Positions 60,359-64,000 of a stretch of 64,000 bases of DNA are shown in pieces (positions within the stretch are counted from its first letter, which is position 1; every line of letters begins with the position of its first letter). The stretch is from positions 62,001 to 126,000 of the forward strand of contig NZ_JAOEEA010000009.1 in the NCBI RefSeq assembly GCF_029837695.1, given 5' to 3'. The notes beneath the pieces were generated by a model. The model did not search any database, was not told the DNA's origin, and worked only from the letters and a program-made list of their open reading frames with translations. The position numbers were made by a program, and so were the translations under genes. The stretch comes from Pseudomonas sp. GD04019 (GTDB lineage Bacteria > Pseudomonadota > Gammaproteobacteria > Pseudomonadales > Pseudomonadaceae).

Positions 60359-63214
60359 ATGGCAAGTAGTGGCATTGTGCAGTACCAACCGGGGCAACGC
60401 TGGATCAGCGACAGCGAGGCGGAACTCGGCCTGGGCACCATCCTCACTTCCGACGGCCGCCTGCTCACCGTGCTCTACCCGGCTACCGGCGAAACCCGCC
60501 AGTACGCCCTGCGCAACGCCCCACTGACCCGCGTGCGCTTCGCCCCGGGCGACGAGATCACCCATTTCGAAGGCTGGAAGCTGACCGTCCAGGAAGTCGA
60601 GGACGTCGACGGCCTGCTGGTCTACCACGGCTTCGATGCCCAGCACGCGCCCTACAGCCTGCCGGAAACCCAGCTGTCCAACTTCATCCAGTTCCGCCTG
60701 GCCAGCGACCGCCTGTTCGCCGGGCAGATCGACCCGCTGAACTGGTTCGCCCTGCGCTACCACACCCTGGAACACCAGAGCCGCCTGCTGCAGTCCAGCC
60801 TATGGGGCCTGGGCGGCGCCCGCGCCCAGCCGATCGCCCACCAGTTGCACATCGCTCGCGAAGTCGCCGACCGCATGGCCCCGCGCGTCCTGCTGGCCGA
60901 CGAAGTGGGCCTGGGCAAGACCATCGAGGCCGGCCTGGTGATCCACCGCCAACTGCTCTCCGGCCGCGCCAGCCGTGTGCTGATCCTGGTTCCGGAAAAC
61001 CTGCAGCACCAGTGGCTGGTGGAGATGCGCCGCCGCTTCAACCTGCAGGTCGCCCTGTTCGACGCCGAGCGCTTCGCCGAGAGCGATGCCAGCAACCCGT
61101 TCGAGGACACCCAGCTGGCGCTGGTCTCCCTGGAGTGGCTGAAGGACAGCGAGAAGGCCCAGGACGCCGCTTTCGCCGCCGGCTGGGACCTGCTGGTGGT
61201 CGACGAGGCCCACCACCTGGTCTGGCACCCGGAAAAGGCCAGCGACGAATATCGTCTGGTCGAACAGCTGGCCGAGACCATCCCCGGCGTGCTGCTGCTC
61301 ACCGCCACCCCGGAACAGCTGGGTCTGGAAAGCCACTTCGCCCGTCTGCGTCTGCTCGACCCGGACCGCTTCCATGACCTGGAAGCCTTCCGCGCCGAAA
61401 GCGCCAACTACAAGCCGATCGCCGAGGCGGTGCAGGAGCTGCTCGACGAGGGCCGCCTGTCCGAGAAGGCCCACGCCACCATCAGCGGCTTCCTCGGCAA
61501 CGAGGGTGAAGCGCTGCTGGCCGCCGTCACCGATGGCGACAGCGACGCCGCCGCCCGCCTGATCCGCGAGCTGCTCGACCGCCACGGCACCGGCCGCCTG
61601 CTGTTCCGCAACACCCGCGCCGCCGTGCAGGGCTTCCCCCAGCGCGAACTGCACCCCTACCCGCTGGCCAACCCGGTGGAGTACATGGAGCTGCCGCTGG
61701 GCGAGCACGCCGACCTCTACCCGGAAGTCAGCTACCAGGCCCAGGACAGCAGCGAAGACACCCGCTGGTGGAAATTCGATCCGCGCGTGGACTGGCTGAT
61801 CGACACCCTGAAGATGCTCAAGCGCGTGAAGGTGCTGGTGATCTGCGCCCACGCCGAAACCGCGATGGACCTGGAAGACGCCCTGCGCGTGCGCTCCGGC
61901 ATCCCGGCCACGGTGTTCCACGAGGGCATGAACATCCTCGAGCGCGACCGCGCCGCCGCCTACTTCGCCGACGAGGAATTCGGCGCCCAGGTGCTGATCT
62001 GCTCCGAAATCGGCTCCGAAGGCCGCAACTTCCAGTTCAGCCACCACCTGGTGCTGTTCGACCTGCCGTCCCACCCGGACCTGCTCGAGCAGCGCATCGG
62101 CCGCCTCGACCGGATCGGCCAGAAGCACGTCATCCAGCTGCACGTGCCGTACCTGGAAAACAGCCCGCAGGAGCGCCTGTTCCAGTGGTACCACCAGGCG
62201 CTGAACGCCTTCCTCAACACCTGCCCGACCGGCAACGCCCTGCAGCACCAGTTCGGCCCGCGCCTGCTGCCGCTGCTGGAAGACAGCGACGACGGCGTCT
62301 GGCAGGCCCTGCTGGACGAGGCCAAGGCCGAGCGCGAGCGCCTGGAAGGCGAGCTGCACAGCGGCCGTGACCGCCTGCTGGAGCTCAACTCCGGTGGTGC
62401 CGGCAACGGCCAGCAGTTGGTCGAGGACATCTTTGAACAGGACGACCAGTTCGCCCTGCCGATCTACATGGAAGAACTGTTCGACGCCTTCGGCATCGAC
62501 AGCGAGGACCACTCCGAGAACGCCCTGGTGCTGCGCCCGAGCGAGAAGATGCTCGACGCCAGCTTCCCGCTCGGCGACGACGAGGCGGTGACCGTCACCT
62601 ATGACCGCAATCAGGCCCTGGCCCGCGAGGACATGCAGTTCCTCACCTGGGAACACCCCATGGTGCAGGGCGGCATGGACCTGGTGCTGTCCGGCTCGAT
62701 GGGCAACACCGCCGTGGCGCTGATCAAGAACAAGGCGCTGAAACCCGGCACCGTGCTGCTCGAGCTGCTCTACGTCAGCGAAGTGGTAGCGCCCAAGGCC
62801 CTGCAGCTGAGTCGTTTCCTGCCGCCGGTAGCCCTGCGCAGCCTGCTCGACCCGAACGGTAACGACCTGGCCAGCAAGGTCGCCTTCGACACCCTCAACG
62901 ACCAGCTGGAAACCGTGCCGCGCGCCAGCGCCAACAAGTTCGTGCAGGCTCAGCGCGATGTGCTGGCCAAGCAGATCAACGCCTCCGAGGCCAAGGTGCA
63001 ACCGCGCCATGCCGCCCGCGTGGACGAGGCGCGCCAGCGCTTCACCGCCACGCTGGACGAGGAGATCGCGCGCATGACCGCACTGCAGGCCGTCAACCCG
63101 ACGGTACGCCCAGCCGAGATCGAAGCCCTGCGCAAGCAGCGCGAGAGCGGCCTGAGCTACCTCGACAAGGCTGCCCTGCGCCTGGAGGCGATTCGGGTAC
63201 TGGTGGCTGGCTAA
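60359..63214 (+). CDS. rapA: RNA polymerase-associated ATPase RapA (HepA)
   Basis: A 951-residue Swi2/Snf2 protein. Two N-terminal Tudor-like domains are followed by the ATPase with Walker [13 protein letters not shown] (about residues 180-191), VVDEAHHL as motif II, and the C-lobe [14 protein letters not shown] as motif VI. RapA binds core RNA polymerase and recycles it after termination by back-translocation. The sequence is full length compared with E. coli RapA (968). No clear ribosome site is seen before ATG 60359. Confidence 0.96.
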   Translation: MASSGIVQYQPGQRWISDSEAELGLGTILTSDGRLLTVLYPATGETRQYALRNAPLTRVRFAPGDEITHFEGWKLTVQEVEDVDGLLVYHGFDAQHAPYSLPETQLSNFIQFRLASDRLFAGQIDPLNWFALRYHTLEHQSRLLQSSLWGLGGARAQPIAHQLHIAREVADRMAPRVLLADEVGLGKTIEAGLVIHRQLLSGRASRVLILVPENLQHQWLVEMRRRFNLQVALFDAERFAESDASNPFEDTQLALVSLEWLKDSEKAQDAAFAAGWDLLVVDEAHHLVWHPEKASDEYRLVEQLAETIPGVLLLTATPEQLGLESHFARLRLLDPDRFHDLEAFRAESANYKPIAEAVQELLDEGRLSEKAHATISGFLGNEGEALLAAVTDGDSDAAARLIRELLDRHGTGRLLFRNTRAAVQGFPQRELHPYPLANPVEYMELPLGEHADLYPEVSYQAQDSSEDTRWWKFDPRVDWLIDTLKMLKRVKVLVICAHAETAMDLEDALRVRSGIPATVFHEGMNILERDRAAAYFADEEFGAQVLICSEIGSEGRNFQFSHHLVLFDLPSHPDLLEQRIGRLDRIGQKHVIQLHVPYLENSPQERLFQWYHQALNAFLNTCPTGNALQHQFGPRLLPLLEDSDDGVWQALLDEAKAERERLEGELHSGRDRLLELNSGGAGNGQQLVEDIFEQDDQFALPIYMEELFDAFGIDSEDHSENALVLRPSEKMLDASFPLGDDEAVTVTYDRNQALAREDMQFLTWEHPMVQGGMDLVLSGSMGNTAVALIKNKALKPGTVLLELLYVSEVVAPKALQLSRFLPPVALRSLLDPNGNDLASKVAFDTLNDQLETVPRASANKFVQAQRDVLAKQINASEAKVQPRHAARVDEARQRFTATLDEEIARMTALQAVNPTVRPAEIEALRKQRESGLSYLDKAALRLEAIRVLVAG

Positions 63215-63228
63215 CCAGGAGGCGATTG

Positions 63229-63290
63229 GTAGCCCGGATGAAATTCGGGAATGCTGTTGCTCCGGTCCCGGACTTCATCCGGGCCGCTTC
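63229..63290. repeat. REP-type palindrome after rapA
   Basis: GTAGCCCGGATGAAATTCGGGA and TCCCGGACTTCATCCGGGCC form facing imperfect stems around a short spacer. This is a second REP sequence class, different from the GGTGG type near the RAYT gene. Confidence 0.7.
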
Positions 63291-63371
63291 AGTGGATGGT
63301 AGGAGCGGCGTGGCCGCGATGCTTTGCAAGTTGGTAATTGCGACCAATCCCGCCACATCCACCAGAAACAG

Positions 63372-63399
63372 AAAAGGGCAGCCCAAGCTGCCCTTTTTT
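63372..63399. terminator. Bidirectional terminator between rapA and the dehydrogenase gene
   Basis: AAAAGGGCAGC pairs with GCTGCCCTTTT around CCAA, with A-rich and T-rich flanks on opposite sides, in a convergent gap. Confidence 0.88.
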
Positions 63400-63411
63400 C
63401 TTGCCTGCGAC

Positions 63412-64000
63412 TCAGGCGCCGCCGATCTTGGCGCGCATCTTCTCGCACATCTTGGTCATCTCGTCGTAGATGATCTGCGGGCTCTGCCGCTTGATCGCCC
63501 AGGCCATGCGCCCCTGCTCGTGGGGCAGGATCATGAACTCGCCCTTGGCCACTTCGTCGTAGACATAGGCGGCGATGTCCGCGGCGCTGATCGGGCTGCC
63601 TTCCAGCAGCTTGCCGACCTGCTGCTTCATCTCCGGCGTCGGGCCGCGGAAGGAGTCCAGCAGGTTGGTCTGGAAGAACGATGGGCAGACCACGTGCACG
63701 CCCAAGCCCTCGGGCTTGAGCTCGATCAGCAGGCTCTCCGAGAGCGCCACCACGCCGGCCTTGGCCACGTTGTAGTTGCTCATCGCCGGGCCCTGCATCA
63801 GCGCCGCCATGGAGGCGATGTTGATGATCTTGCCCTTGCTGGCGCGCAGCAGCGGCAGGAAGGCCTTGCAGCCCTTGATCACGCCCATCAGGTTGATCGA
63901 CAGCTGCCAGTCCCAGTCTTCAAGGCTGAGGTCGGCGAAGAAGCCACCGGCGGCCACGCCGGCGTTGTTGACCAGCACGTCGAGGCCGCCGAAGCGCTCC
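63412..64000 (-). CDS. Short-chain dehydrogenase/reductase (5' end outside the window)
   Basis: The C-terminal 195 or so residues of an SDR. Visible are the LVNNAG strand-4 motif, the catalytic Ser in IINIASMAALMQGP, the YNVAKAG Tyr/Lys pair and NLMGVIKG. The N-terminal nucleotide-binding TGxxxGxG lies beyond position 64000. The C-terminal part (PHEQGRMAWAIKRQSPQ) is long and basic, as in a group of SDRs of unknown substrate. Confidence 0.9.
   Translation of the reverse strand, partial: ERFGGLDVLVNNAGVAAGGFFADLSLEDWDWQLSINLMGVIKGCKAFLPLLRASKGKIINIASMAALMQGPAMSNYNVAKAGVVALSESLLIELKPEGLGVHVVCPSFFQTNLLDSFRGPTPEMKQQVGKLLEGSPISAADIAAYVYDEVAKGEFMILPHEQGRMAWAIKRQSPQIIYDEMTKMCEKMRAKIGGA

Noticed and set aside
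1..64000. tRNA, rRNA, prophage, integrase or CRISPR loci
   Set aside because: No cloverleaf-like genes, phage structural genes, integrases or regularly spaced repeats were recognised on reading the window; a dedicated tRNA and repeat scan was not possible here.

Overview
The window is a contiguous piece of a high-GC Pseudomonas-type chromosome. The evidence is the gene content and order: rnc-era-recO-pdxJ, lepA-lepB, algU-mucA-mucB-mucD, nadB, ygfX-sdhE, ygfZ, and the tricarboxylate block tctD/tctE-opdH-tctCBA, which I recall as syntenic with one region of P. aeruginosa, plus rapA next to an alkB-like gene. MucA is intact to its C-terminus, so nothing here predicts a mucoid phenotype. No rRNA, tRNA, integrase, prophage module or CRISPR array was seen. 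The species cannot be named from this sequence alone.

Layout. 1-1041: the 3' end of nrdB, its terminator, and an AT-rich secreted-protein gene broken by one in-frame stop. 1042-2203: a repeat-rich stretch with an old inverted repeat and a REP-associated tyrosine transposase (RAYT) flanked by REPs. 2392-9751: CsbD, a LysR regulator/azoreductase divergon, tandem lipoproteins, a GNAT protein and the rRNA hydroxylation protein RlhA. 9826-17305: MerR/DUF2938, YgiN/MdaB, a CAP protein, a methyltransferase, NnrS with a small partner, and a lipoprotein. 17512-25092: an FtsH-like protease paralogue, a parvulin, a DUF1176 protein, an exported methyltransferase-like protein, a YebC-family protein and a family-7 alginate lyase. 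25198-32910: an orphan binding protein, a zinc phospholipase C-like protein, an FHA/Ser-Thr kinase/PP2C operon, EndA and a cold-shock protein. 33006-50163: a diguanylate cyclase, a second orphan binding protein, and the conserved housekeeping and envelope-stress block. 50322-58737: a third binding protein and the regulated tricarboxylate uptake system. 58744-64000: a CcoM-like peptide, the alkB cluster, RapA and the start of a short-chain dehydrogenase that runs off the window.

How the genes work together. The algU block is a complete envelope-stress circuit (sigma factor, anti-sigma factor, its protector and a periplasmic protease) but lacks mucC. TctD/TctE should sense tricarboxylates and control the porin OpdH and the TctCBA transporter; an AbrB-type membrane protein is translationally joined to tctA. 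PP2C, kinase and FHA proteins form a phospho-threonine switch with no type VI secretion structural genes nearby.

The most unusual signals are: (i) three copies of a 145-193 bp nested-palindrome repeat, each exactly filling the gap between two convergent genes with its ends overlapping stop codons; (ii) a perfect 21-bp tandem duplication inserting seven residues just before the phospho-acceptor Asp of TctD; (iii) the single-stop split of the secreted protein after nrdB; (iv) an FtsH-like protease next to a tiny acidic protein; (v) a symmetric sigma-E-type -35 dyad between algU and nadB.
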